A DNA stretch of 64,000 nucleotides from Zavarzinia compransoris (GTDB lineage: Bacteria > Pseudomonadota > Alphaproteobacteria > Zavarziniales > Zavarziniaceae): positions 1 to 64,000 of the forward strand of contig NZ_QGLF01000004.1 of assembly GCF_003173055.1 (NCBI RefSeq). Direction: 5' to 3'. The notes below the pieces were generated by a model. The model was not told where the DNA came from and did not search any database. It worked only from the letters and a program-made list of their open reading frames with translations. Both the position numbers and the translations under genes were made by a program. This document shows positions 35,930 to 43,531 of the stretch, in pieces; position 1 is the first letter of the stretch, and each line of letters begins with the position of its first letter.

Positions 35930-35959
35930 GCGGCGCGGTTTCCACCGGAACCGCGCCGC
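35930..35959 (+). terminator. Hairpin after trxA
   Basis: GCGGCGCGGTT and AACCGCGCCGC are perfect 11-base arms around an 8-base loop, 9 bases after the trxA stop. The following sequence has only a short T-run (CGTTTG). Confidence 0.65.
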
Positions 35960-36026
35960 CAATCGTTTGACGGCGGGCCGTTACATTGCTAAGAACGGCA
36001 CCCGGCCCGGCCGGCTGCGTCGTTGA

Positions 36027-36101
36027 GCGGGCGTAGTTCAGAGGTAGAACATCAGCTTCCCAAGCTGAGTGTCGTGGGTTCGATTCCCATCGCCCGCTCC
36101 A
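36027..36101 (+). tRNA. tRNA-Gly (anticodon CCC)
   Basis: Cloverleaf of 75 bases including encoded CCA. The acceptor arms GCGGGCG and CGCCCGC pair perfectly, the anticodon stem TCAGC/GCTGA encloses TTCCCAA with anticodon CCC at 36059-36061, and the T arm is GTGGG-TTCGATT-CCCAT. Confidence 0.96.
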
Positions 36102-36152
36102 AGACTTAGGTCACTTTTCCGCAGACGGTTTTTCTACCGGTTTTTCCGATGC
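36102..36152. repeat. Post-tRNA shared block, copy 1
   Basis: The 51 bases directly after the tRNA-Gly CCA resemble those after tRNA-Pro (51158-51208): 36 of 42 bases match from position 10 on, and GACTT is shared in the first nine. The plus strand has three T-runs spaced about 13 bases. The minus strand, in frame with and after the higA stop, reads ASEKPVEKPSAEK and stop; copy 2 gives ASEKPAEKPSAKK and stop. Confidence 0.7.
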
Positions 36153-36170
36153 GCCGTCGCGGCGTTCGCT

Positions 36171-36476
36171 TCAGGCTGCCCTGATGGTCGGGATGGCGCT
36201 GGTGTCGACGTTCCGTTCCGCCTGCCAGAGGTCGTAAGCGGCCTGCATGCGGATCCAGGGCCCGCCGCCGCCGCCCAGGAGTTTGCCCAGGCGCACCGCG
36301 ATCTCGGGCGAGACCGGCTTGCGGCATGCCAGCAGGTCGTAAAGGTGCTGGCGGGAAATCCCCGCCATGCGGGCGATCTCGGCCTTCGGGGTGTCGAGGT
36401 CGAGAAGGATATCCTCCAGTGCGGCGCCGGGATGCGTGGGCGCGCGATCGGGGCGCTGCACGGCGTCTTCAGTCAT
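36171..36476 (-). CDS. higA: HigA-type antitoxin
   Basis: 101-residue XRE-family DNA-binding antitoxin that should neutralise the HigB product and repress the operon. The helix-turn-helix is KAEIARMAGISRQHLYDLL followed by the family phrase KPVSPEIAVRLGKLL, with a typical helical end (WIRMQAAYDLWQAE). AGGAGG lies 6 bases upstream of ATG 36476 and rules out longer readings. It is the second gene of the module, 113 bases behind higB, an unusual distance filled by a perfect hairpin. The gene ends 69 bases from tRNA-Gly. Confidence 0.88.
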   Translation of the reverse strand: MTEDAVQRPDRAPTHPGAALEDILLDLDTPKAEIARMAGISRQHLYDLLACRKPVSPEIAVRLGKLLGGGGGPWIRMQAAYDLWQAERNVDTSAIPTIRAA

Positions 36477-36502
36477 GGCTTGCCTCCTGGCTTTGCCTTG
36501 GG

Positions 36503-36535
36503 GCATGTCCGGAACGACCGTCATTCCGGACATGC
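36503..36535 (-). promoter_or_regulatory. Perfect inverted repeat between higB and higA
   Basis: GCATGTCCGGAA and TTCCGGACATGC are perfect 12-base arms around a 9-base centre, 27 bases upstream of the higA start. No T-run follows. It could be an operator with an internal higA promoter, or an RNA hairpin that protects or separates the toxin and antitoxin messages. Confidence 0.6.
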
Positions 36536-36589
36536 TTATTCTACGGAGCTTCAGACGGCGAACCGGTTTCCACTTCGCCTGCAGATACT

Positions 36590-36868
36590 CTAGTGATACT
36601 GCTCGAAGTCGATCCTGCAGGCGTCTCCGTCCGAAAACTCGAAGGTGATGCACCAGGGGCCATTGATGTGCACGGTGTAGCGCGTCGGCTCGAAACCGTG
36701 CAGGGGGTGGAAGTTGAACCCGGCGACGTTCATATCTTCTGGCTGTAGCGCGACATCGAGCCGGTCCAGGCGGGCGAGAATGCGCTTGTGCAGTTTGGCG
36801 TCGATCTTTCCGCTCCTGCCGGAGCGCCACAGGCCCTCCAAGGCCTTGCTCTTGAACGACTTGATCAC
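36590..36868 (-). CDS. higB: HigB-type toxin (RelE/ParE superfamily)
   Basis: 92-residue ribosome-dependent mRNA interferase of the plasmid-maintenance-killer type. Family features in order are IKSFKSKALEGLW, RILARLDRLDVALQPEDM, GFNFHPLHG, YTVHINGPWCITFEF and the ending CRIDFEQYH. The start is GTG at 36868, placed 6 bases after a good -10 box, with no Shine-Dalgarno, so a near-leaderless message is predicted. It shares its layout with the second module at 51383-51954, though the proteins are clearly diverged. Confidence 0.9.
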   Translation of the reverse strand: MIKSFKSKALEGLWRSGRSGKIDAKLHKRILARLDRLDVALQPEDMNVAGFNFHPLHGFEPTRYTVHINGPWCITFEFSDGDACRIDFEQYH

Positions 36869-36874
36869 GTCGTC

Positions 36875-36903
36875 AGCGTAAGCGTATCGCTGACATGTGT
36901 CAA
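36875..36903 (-). promoter_or_regulatory. Promoter and operator-like palindrome of higBA copy 1
   Basis: On the minus strand TTGACA (36903-36898), a 17-base spacer and TACGCT (36880-36875) lie 6 bases before the higB start. A palindrome, GTCAGCG and CGCTGAC at 36872-36894, overlaps spacer and -10 box and is a likely HigA site. Confidence 0.65.
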
Positions 36904-36959
36904 CAATTCACTTACAGGGGAACCTGCTCCCGGCCCTTGGTTTCCTTCGAGCTGTCGCC

Positions 36960-37292
36960 ATGAGCGAATGGCAGGCCATGCTGCTGTCCGTGCTGTTCGA
37001 GGCGCCGGTCGCGGCCTTGCTGGTTCATCGTGTCCGGCCGGGGCAGGCGCTGGCGGCGGCCGGGGCTTCCGCCCTGGCGACGGCGGCCAGCCATCCGCAG
37101 TTGTGGGCGGCGGCGCTCTGGGCCTATCCGCGCTATGGCTATGGGCCGTCGCTGATCGGGCTGGAAATCCTGGTCGTGCTGTTCGAGGCCGGGGTGATGG
37201 GGTGGATCCTGCGCCTGCGGCCGGCTCAGGCGCTCGGGCTGTCCTTCGCGGCCAATCTGGCCTCGGTCGCGGCCGGCCTGCTGCTGGCCTGA
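36960..37292 (+). CDS. Small membrane protein, 110 residues
   Basis: Not recognised. The protein has three to four hydrophobic helices (MLLSVLFEAPVAALLVH, ALAAAGASALATAASHP, SLIGLEILVVLFEAGVMGWIL, GLSFAANLASVAAGLLLA) separated by conserved-looking short loops (VRPGQ, YPRYGYGP, LRPAQ). The start at 36960 is preferred over ATG 36897, which lies in the higB promoter. Its last 67 bases overlap the convergent membrane protein gene, an unusually long overlap. Confidence 0.65.
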   Translation: MSEWQAMLLSVLFEAPVAALLVHRVRPGQALAAAGASALATAASHPQLWAAALWAYPRYGYGPSLIGLEILVVLFEAGVMGWILRLRPAQALGLSFAANLASVAAGLLLA

Positions 37293-38200
37293 AGGCCGCC
37301 GGCGATCAGGACGAGCAGGGGCAGTTCGATCCAGGCATGGACCGAGGCGACGATGCCGTAAAGCCCCCGCGTCCCGGCGAAATCGTCGAGGAAGCCGATG
37401 AAGCCGGCAAGGCTGGCCCCGGCGATGAGGGCGGCGAACAGGGGCAGGCGCGGCCAGGGCAGGAAGCCCTTGGCCTGCCCGGGCAGCAGCCGGGGCAGGA
37501 TGCCGATGACGGCGACGTAATGCGCCCCTTGCGCCACCACCGAGGCGGCGAAGAGATCGACGGCGGAAGGCCCGCCGGCCAGGGCGCGCGGGACATAGAC
37601 ATGGAGATGGCGGGCAATGCCGCCGGTGCCGAGGGGATCGGCCCCCTCGATCCCGAGCCCGAGCAGGGCACGCGGCAAGCCGCTGGCGACGAGCAGCGGC
37701 AGGCCGACGAAGCCGGCCAGCGCCAGCCCCATGCCGAAAGCCCGCCGCCGGCGCGGCAACCCTTCCCAGAGCAGGCCGAGGGGGGTGAAATTATGCCCGA
37801 TCGACAGGATCACCGCCGTCTCGAACGGGGCGAGCGCGGTCGCCAGCGCCAGCGGCAGGGCGGCGGCCAGCGCCAGGGCGGCGGCACGGGGCCCGCCCGG
37901 CGCAGCCACCGCCAGGATCAGCACCACGACCGTGCCCAGTTCGAGAACCAGGGCCGGTTCCACGGCCATCACGTGAAACACCCCGAGCGCCCGCCACAGC
38001 GCGGCCAGCGCCAGCAGGCCGACGCAGGCGACGACCTGGCCGCGGCCCAGGCGGCGCCCGAAGCGGCGGTCGACATAGGCGAATTCGGCCATGACATGGG
38101 CAAGGCCGAACCCCGCCAGCAAGACCGTATAGACCGCAAGCGGCATGGCCGCGGCGAGCAGGGCGAAGGCGAGGGCAAGGGCGGCAAGCAGGGCGATCAT
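37226..38200 (-). CDS. Multi-pass membrane protein, possibly Brp/Blh-like
   Basis: 324 residues with eight or nine hydrophobic helices. Histidines recur next to helices (GFGLAHVMAEFAYV, SIGHNFTPLG, RHLHVYV, QGAHYVAVIG, VHAWIELPLL), a pattern that loosely recalls the metal-binding histidines of Brp/Blh carotenoid dioxygenases. That similarity is weak, and an unassigned membrane family is equally possible. It is convergent with the 110-residue membrane protein gene and overlaps it by 67 bases. Confidence 0.65.
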   Translation of the reverse strand: MIALLAALALAFALLAAAMPLAVYTVLLAGFGLAHVMAEFAYVDRRFGRRLGRGQVVACVGLLALAALWRALGVFHVMAVEPALVLELGTVVVLILAVAAPGGPRAAALALAAALPLALATALAPFETAVILSIGHNFTPLGLLWEGLPRRRRAFGMGLALAGFVGLPLLVASGLPRALLGLGIEGADPLGTGGIARHLHVYVPRALAGGPSAVDLFAASVVAQGAHYVAVIGILPRLLPGQAKGFLPWPRLPLFAALIAGASLAGFIGFLDDFAGTRGLYGIVASVHAWIELPLLVLIAGGLQASSRPAATEARLAAKDSPSA

Positions 38201-38327
38201 GACCGGGATCCTGCCACGTGATCGCGGTCACGGCACGGGCCATTCGGGCTTTTCCGCCGTGGCCGGTCAGGGCAATGTCTTTCCGGCGCCGGGGGGATTC
38301 GGCGCGACATCAGGGAAGGCGTCGATC

Positions 38328-38933
38328 ATGACCAAGACCGCGACCATGCTGAAGGCAGCCGTACTGGGGGCCGGGCTGCTGATCACCGGGCTGACGGCGG
38401 CCCGTGCCGACGAGGTCGGCGACGGTATCGCCAAGGCGGGCGAGCTTTATGCCGCCGGCGATCTGGCCGGTGCGTTGCGCGAACTCGGCTTCGCCACCAC
38501 CGGCATCCAGGGCAGGCTGAACGAATCCTACGGCGCCACGCTGCCGGAGCCGCCGGCCGGCTGGACCGCCGATGCGGTCGATGCCCAGAATGCCGCCGTC
38601 ATGGGCCTCGGCCAGAGCCTGACCCGGACCTATACCGATCCGAACGGCAATACGGTGAAACTGTCGCTCGCGGTCGACAGCCCGCTGCTGCAGACCATGG
38701 GCATGATCTTCGCCAACCCGATGCTGGCGGCCCAGGCCGGCTACCAGCGCCTGCGCATCGGCAGCGAGGATGCCATGCTCCAGGACGACAAGGCGGGCAA
38801 TATCTCGATCATGCTGTCGATCGGCGGCCGCATGCTGTTGACCGCGGAAACCGGTTCGGTCCCGCTCGATCAGGTGAAGGCGCTGTTCGGCGCCTGGAAG
38901 ATCGCGGAACTCAAGAAACTGGCCGGGATCTGA
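38328..38933 (+). CDS. Unknown exported protein, 201 residues
   Basis: A clear signal peptide (MLKAAVLGAGLLITGLTAARA) is followed by a helical segment (IAKAGELYAAGDLAGALREL), a central region, and a beta-rich end with ISIMLSIGGRMLLTAETG. AGGGAAGG precedes the ATG at 9 bases and fixes the start against longer readings. There is no known domain and no cysteine in the mature part. It is a single gene with a hairpin after it. Confidence 0.75.
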   Translation: MTKTATMLKAAVLGAGLLITGLTAARADEVGDGIAKAGELYAAGDLAGALRELGFATTGIQGRLNESYGATLPEPPAGWTADAVDAQNAAVMGLGQSLTRTYTDPNGNTVKLSLAVDSPLLQTMGMIFANPMLAAQAGYQRLRIGSEDAMLQDDKAGNISIMLSIGGRMLLTAETGSVPLDQVKALFGAWKIAELKKLAGI

Positions 38934-38949
38934 CCCCCCGGCCCTGGGT

Positions 38950-38975
38950 CCCGTGCCCGCCGGAACGGGCACGGG
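38950..38975. terminator. Hairpin between convergent genes
   Basis: CCCGTGCCCG and CGGGCACGGG are perfect 10-base arms with a 6-base loop, in the 51-base gap between the exported protein gene and the methylmalonyl-CoA epimerase gene. There is no T-run on either side. Confidence 0.55.
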
Positions 38976-38984
38976 CGGCGCCGG

Positions 38985-39407
38985 TCAATGGCCGTGCGCG
39001 GGTTCCTGCATCAGTTCGACGAGGACGCCGCCGGTGTTCTTCGGGTGCAGGAAGATGATCGGCACGCCATGGGCGCCGATGCGCGGCTCGCCGGTGCCGA
39101 GCACGGTGGCGCCCTTCGCGATCATCTCGTCGCGGGCGGCGATGATGTCCTTCACCTCGAAGCAGATGTGGTGCTGGCCGCCCTGGGGGTTCTTGGCCAG
39201 GAAATTCTTGATCGGCGACTTGTCGTCATAGGGTTCGATCAGTTCGATCTGCGAATTCGGCAGGTCGACGAAACAGACCCACACGCCCTGGTCCGGCATG
39301 GCGAATTTCTCGTGGATCCTGGTCGCGCCGAGCAGGTCGCGGTACATGGCGACCGAATTCTCGATCGAGGGCGTGGCGACGCCCACGTGATTCAGTTTGC
39401 CGATCAT
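38985..39407 (-). CDS. mce: Methylmalonyl-CoA epimerase
   Basis: VOC-fold metalloenzyme that interconverts (S)- and (R)-methylmalonyl-CoA in propionyl-CoA metabolism, where the next enzyme needs cobalamin. The metal-binding and fold landmarks are KLNHVGVATPSIE, the QIELIEPYDDKSPI block, GGQHHICFEV and GVLVELMQEP. The 140-residue length is typical. GGAGG lies upstream of ATG 39407; the ATG at 39518 is rejected. A complete cobalamin cluster in the same window is consistent with a B12-dependent mutase elsewhere. Confidence 0.92.
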   Translation of the reverse strand: MIGKLNHVGVATPSIENSVAMYRDLLGATRIHEKFAMPDQGVWVCFVDLPNSQIELIEPYDDKSPIKNFLAKNPQGGQHHICFEVKDIIAARDEMIAKGATVLGTGEPRIGAHGVPIIFLHPKNTGGVLVELMQEPAHGH

Positions 39408-39486
39408 CTTGGCCTCCGGGGTTGAACGGGCGGAGAGAAGCAAATCCACCGCCCGCCTGCCAAGCGAAATCAGGGCCCCGGCGCAA

Positions 39487-40023
39487 TCAGGGTCTCGGCA
39501 GCACCATTTCGATCGCATCGGTCAGGCTGCCGGCGGTCGGCCCGGTCAGGCCCGAATAGGCGGCGACGATCTGGCCCTCGGGCGAGATCAGGTATTTGTG
39601 GAAATTCCAGCTCGGCACCTTGTCGGCGCCGAAGGTCGCCGCCGCCCAGGCGTAGAAGGGATGGGCCCCGGGGCCGCTCACCTGTTCCTTGTCGGCCATG
39701 GGGAAATCGACGCCATAGGTCAGGTCGCAGAATTCCCGGATGTCGCCCGCGTTGCCCGGCTCCTGGTTGAAGTCGTTCGACGGCACGCCGATGACGACCA
39801 GGCCCCGGTCCCGATAGGTGTTCCACAGCGTCACCATGCCCTCGTACTGGCTGGTGAAGCCGCAGAAGGAGGCGGTGTTGACGACGAGCAGCGCCTTGCC
39901 CCGATAGGCGGAGAGCGGCAGTTCGCCGCCTTCGAGCTTCCGGAAGGCGAAGTCGAAGGCGGTCTCGGCGGCGGCAAGCGCCGGCATCAGCAGGGCGATG
40001 ACGAAGGCGAGGCGGGCAAGCAT
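39487..40023 (-). CDS. Exported glutathione peroxidase family protein
   Basis: Second thiol peroxidase of the window. The signal peptide (FVIALLMPALAAAE) predicts a periplasmic location. NTASFCGFT carries the peroxidatic Cys54, followed by GVPSNDFNQEPG and SWNFHKYLI. The 178-residue protein shares the core of the cytosolic paralogue at 12676-13257 but lacks its N-terminal extension. The start at 40023 gives the signal peptide; the ATG at 40092 does not. It follows the DUF4149-like gene by 16 bases and so may end the antiporter operon transcript. Confidence 0.9.
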   Translation of the reverse strand: MLARLAFVIALLMPALAAAETAFDFAFRKLEGGELPLSAYRGKALLVVNTASFCGFTSQYEGMVTLWNTYRDRGLVVIGVPSNDFNQEPGNAGDIREFCDLTYGVDFPMADKEQVSGPGAHPFYAWAAATFGADKVPSWNFHKYLISPEGQIVAAYSGLTGPTAGSLTDAIEMVLPRP

Positions 40024-40039
40024 GGCGGCGGTCCCCCGT

Positions 40040-40447
40040 TCAGTGATTGACCATACCGAAAACGACCACGAAAAGCGCAAGGAACTGGGCAAGGTTCAGC
40101 ATCTGGCTCAAGCCGTGCAGGCGGCGGAACTGGCCCGCCGCTTCGGCATCGCCGTCGGCGCGACGGTCCGACAGGCGGTTGATCTCGGGCCGCAGCATCA
40201 GATGGGCCAGGATGAAGCCGCTGGCGACGAGGCTGAGCAGCGCCCCCATCCAGAACGGCGGCGCGCTGATCGCGGCCAGGCCGGTCAGCCCGGCCATGAC
40301 CGGGTAATAGAGGGCGAAGGCATCGCGCATCAGCCGCCCGCCCTGGTCGGGGCCGAGCTTGCCGAACACGAGCGGCGCCATCACCAGGGTGAAAAAGGCC
40401 ATGCCCCCGAAAGCAAGGCTGGTGAGCAGGCCGGCAAACGTCGCCAT
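40040..40447 (-). CDS. DUF4149-like small membrane protein
   Basis: About 135 residues with four hydrophobic helices, starting ATFAGLLTSLAFGGMAFF and with APLVFGKLGPDQGGRLMRD, a block typical of the DUF4149/TMEM205 group; the function is unknown. AAGGAAG lies 5 bases before ATG 40447; the ATG at 40462 is the alternative. It is 15 bases behind the last antiporter subunit gene and probably cotranscribed with it. Confidence 0.75.
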   Translation of the reverse strand: MATFAGLLTSLAFGGMAFFTLVMAPLVFGKLGPDQGGRLMRDAFALYYPVMAGLTGLAAISAPPFWMGALLSLVASGFILAHLMLRPEINRLSDRRADGDAEAAGQFRRLHGLSQMLNLAQFLALFVVVFGMVNH

Positions 40448-40462
40448 GGTCTTCCTTTGCAT

Positions 40463-42037
40463 TCAACCGAAGGAGACGATCAGCACGATCGTCAGCACGG
40501 TCAAGGTCCAGAGCACGCTATCGCCCAGCGCGCCGCGATTGAAGAGGCGCGACAGGCCGAGCAGGCCCCGGCCGCCGATGCGCCCGCCGCCGGCGAGAAG
40601 CCGGTCCGATCGCGCGCCCAGCCGGGCGAGAAGGGTGCCGAGGGGCCGGAACAGGTCGATGGCGCCGATCGCCCATCCCGGCTGCGGCACCGCCAGCACC
40701 ATGAGCGCGCCGTCCCGCCCGGGCAAGGCCCGGCCGAGGGGTGAGAGGAGAAGGGCGGAGACGAGCGCCAGCGCCGCCCCCTGGACCAGCAGCGGCGTCA
40801 GGTGAAAGGCCGCACCGGCATGGGGCGTGAGCAGGGCGCCGAAACTGCCGACCGCGAAGCCTGCAAGGGTGAGCAGGAGAACGGCCAACCCCTCCCGCAG
40901 GGGCAGGGCCGGGGCGCCGGGGGCTGCCGCGCAGCGCTCGATCAGCGGCCGCAGCCCGGCGGTGGCGAAGACGATGGCGCCGACCACGACGATGACGATA
41001 TCCGCCCAGCCGAGCCCGGCATGGATCAGCGCCTCGCCGATCACCGCCTTGCCGCCGTAACCGGCCAGCCCCGGCAGGCCGATCGACAGCGTGGCCGCCA
41101 GGGCTGCCGGGCGCAGGCCCCGGGGGGCCCGGCCATCCCGCGCCTCCAGGCTGCCGGCGACCAGGAACAGCAAGCTCGCATAGAGGACATGGCCGACGGC
41201 GAGAAGGCCGGTGCCGGCCAGCGCCTCCGGGCTGCCGATGCCGATGCCGATCACCATCACGCCCAATTGGCTGACCAGGGCCCAGGCCAGCAGCCGGCGC
41301 CAGTGGCGTTCGAACAATGTGGGCAGGACGCCGCCGACCGCCATCACCAGCCCCAGCCAGAGAAGCAGGGGTTCACCCGGATAGAGCCGGGCGAGGGCGA
41401 CGACCGCGACCTTGGTGGCGATGGCGGAGAGGAAGAGGGTGCCGGTCGGGCTCGCCGCCGGATAGGCATGGATCAGCCAGCCATGGGCCGGCGGCAGCGC
41501 CGCCTTGATGCCGAGCGCGATCAGCACCGCGATGCCCGCCGCCCCCAGGGGCGCGCCCCCGGGCCCGATGGCGATGGCCGCCAGCAGCAGGACGCCGGCC
41601 AGGACCTGCAACAGGAGATAGGCAAGGCCGGCCCGCACCGCTTCGGGGCTGCCGCCGGCCATGACGATGAGGGCCGAGGCGATGGCGATCACCTCGGTCC
41701 AGATCATCAGGCCGGCCAGGCTGGTCGAGGCAAGGGCGGCGACACCGGCGCCGGTGGCGACGAGGCCGGCACCGACCGCGATACGGTCGCGCTGGCCGGC
41801 GGCGAACAGAAGCCCGGCCGCCGCCGCCAGATGGAACGCGAGGACCAGCGCCCCGTCCAGGGGGGCGAAGCCCGGGCCGGGCGCGAAGACGATCAGGGCA
41901 AGGCTGGCGACCACCCCGGCCCAGCCGGCAACGCGATGGGCGACGGGATGGGCGATGGCCGCGGCCAGCAGGCCGGCGAGCAGCAGGGGCCAGCCGGGCG
42001 GCAGGGCGGCGGGATCGAAGGCAAGCGCCGCGGTCAT
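40463..42037 (-). CDS. Mrp/complex I-type proton-channel subunit, second extra copy
   Basis: 524-residue antiporter-like subunit of the NuoL/M/N family with about 14 helices. Landmarks are the TEVIAIASALIVMAGG segment, the LGIKAALPPAHGWLIHAYP core with its channel lysine, and LLAWALVSQLGVMVIG. It is more diverged than the neighbouring subunits, and its N-terminal helices are Ala/Leu-rich without the usual charged residues. It overlaps the preceding gene by four bases (ATGA), the eighth coupled gene of the run. It probably forms part of the membrane arm, but its ion specificity is not visible. Confidence 0.82.
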   Translation of the reverse strand: MTAALAFDPAALPPGWPLLLAGLLAAAIAHPVAHRVAGWAGVVASLALIVFAPGPGFAPLDGALVLAFHLAAAAGLLFAAGQRDRIAVGAGLVATGAGVAALASTSLAGLMIWTEVIAIASALIVMAGGSPEAVRAGLAYLLLQVLAGVLLLAAIAIGPGGAPLGAAGIAVLIALGIKAALPPAHGWLIHAYPAASPTGTLFLSAIATKVAVVALARLYPGEPLLLWLGLVMAVGGVLPTLFERHWRRLLAWALVSQLGVMVIGIGIGSPEALAGTGLLAVGHVLYASLLFLVAGSLEARDGRAPRGLRPAALAATLSIGLPGLAGYGGKAVIGEALIHAGLGWADIVIVVVGAIVFATAGLRPLIERCAAAPGAPALPLREGLAVLLLTLAGFAVGSFGALLTPHAGAAFHLTPLLVQGAALALVSALLLSPLGRALPGRDGALMVLAVPQPGWAIGAIDLFRPLGTLLARLGARSDRLLAGGGRIGGRGLLGLSRLFNRGALGDSVLWTLTVLTIVLIVSFG

Positions 42038-43527
42038 GGCAGGGCCCCCAGGCCGATGGCGGGCGCGATGAAGCGGAGAATCGCCGGCGCCGCCAGGAAC
42101 AGCAGGATGCAGCCCGTCGCGGTCACCACGGGCGGAATCAGGGCGAGCAGGGGCAGGCGGCGGCCGTCTTCGTCCTGCGCCTGCCCGTGCGGGGAGAGAC
42201 CGTCGTCCCCCGGCCGGCGGAAACAGGCCTGGATCACCACCGGCAGCAGGTAGCCGAGGGTGAGCAAGGTCGACAGGCCGAGGCAGACCGCCAGCAGGAT
42301 CAGGTGGCGGTCGAGGGCGGCTTCGAGCAGCAGGTATTTCGGCCACAGGCCGCCGAAGGGCGGCAGGCCGGCGACCGACAGCGCCCCGAACAGGAAGGCG
42401 ACCATCAGCAGCGGCACCCTGGGGCCGATGCCGGCGATTTCGGAGAGTTTCTTCTTGTGGGTCGCGATCTGGATGGCGCCGGCGCCGAAGAAGAGGGTGA
42501 TCTTGCCCCAGGCATGCATGACCAGTTGCAGCACGCCGGCGGCGATCGCCAGGGGCTCCGCCAGGGCGACGGCCAGGGTCACCATGGCCAGTTGGGCCAC
42601 GGTCGAATAGGCGAGGCGGGCCTTCAGGTCGTCCTTGGTCATGGCGATCAGGCTGGCGGCGATGACGCTGGCCGCGGCGATCACCGCCAGCACGTCGCCC
42701 GGGCCGCGGGCGATGGTGTCGAGCCCGAAGATATAGACGGCGATCTTCAGCAGGGTGAAGGCCCCCGCCTTGACCACGGCGACCGCGTGCAGCAGGGCGG
42801 AGACCGGCGTCGGCGCGACCATGGCCGCCGGCAGCCAGCCGTGCAGCGGCATCAGCGCCGCCTTGCCCACCCCATAGGCATAGAGGAGAAGGAGAACGGT
42901 CAGGGCCCCGTCGCCGAGCCGCCCGGCGAGGATGCCGCCGGCGGTGAAGTCAAGGGTCCCGGCCGCGGCCCAGGTCCAGACCAGGGCGCCGAGGAAGGGC
43001 ACCAGGGAGGTCGCCAGCAGATAGCCGAGATAGCGCCGTGCCCCGGCGATCGCCCCTTCGGTCTGCCAATGGACCACCAGGGGATAGGTGACGAGGGTCA
43101 GCACCTCGTAGGCGACGAAGAGGGTGGCGAGATTGCCGGCCAGCGCGATCGCCATGGCCGCCGACAGGGCAAGGGCGAAACAGGCGTAGAAACGGGTCTG
43201 GCGCGGGGCATGTTCCGCCCGCATATAGCCGATCGAATAGAGCGAGTTGAGGCCCCAGAGCCCGGCGGCGACCCCGGCGAAGACGAGGCCGATCGGCTCC
43301 GCCCGCAGGCTGAGGCTGAAGCCGGGCAGGATCTCCGCCAGCACCAGGGGCGTTGCCGTCGCCGCGTCGAAACCCGCGATCAGCAGGCCGGCGACGATCG
43401 CAAGGCCGGCGGCGCCGGCCAGGGTCACGGCCTCGCGCAGGGTCGGCACCTTGTCCGCCGCCAGGATCAGCAGGGCGGCCGCCAGCGGCAGCAGGATCGC
43501 CGCCAGCATCAGGTCGTGCGGGGTCAT
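42034..43527 (-). CDS. Mrp/complex I-type proton-channel subunit (NuoL/MrpA-like)
   Basis: 497-residue subunit with the antiporter core: GKAALMPLHGWLPAAMVAPTP, LHAVAVVKAGAF, DDLKARLAYSTVAQL and the ending helices with AGLPPFGGLWPKYLL. YMRAEHAPRQTRFYACFAL matches the N-terminal part of NuoL/MrpA proteins. It likely supplies the MrpA N-terminal channel that is otherwise missing here. It begins 4 bases after the mrpD stop and overlaps the next gene by 4. Confidence 0.85.
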   Translation of the reverse strand: MTPHDLMLAAILLPLAAALLILAADKVPTLREAVTLAGAAGLAIVAGLLIAGFDAATATPLVLAEILPGFSLSLRAEPIGLVFAGVAAGLWGLNSLYSIGYMRAEHAPRQTRFYACFALALSAAMAIALAGNLATLFVAYEVLTLVTYPLVVHWQTEGAIAGARRYLGYLLATSLVPFLGALVWTWAAAGTLDFTAGGILAGRLGDGALTVLLLLYAYGVGKAALMPLHGWLPAAMVAPTPVSALLHAVAVVKAGAFTLLKIAVYIFGLDTIARGPGDVLAVIAAASVIAASLIAMTKDDLKARLAYSTVAQLAMVTLAVALAEPLAIAAGVLQLVMHAWGKITLFFGAGAIQIATHKKKLSEIAGIGPRVPLLMVAFLFGALSVAGLPPFGGLWPKYLLLEAALDRHLILLAVCLGLSTLLTLGYLLPVVIQACFRRPGDDGLSPHGQAQDEDGRRLPLLALIPPVVTATGCILLFLAAPAILRFIAPAIGLGALP

Positions 43528-43531
43528 GGCG

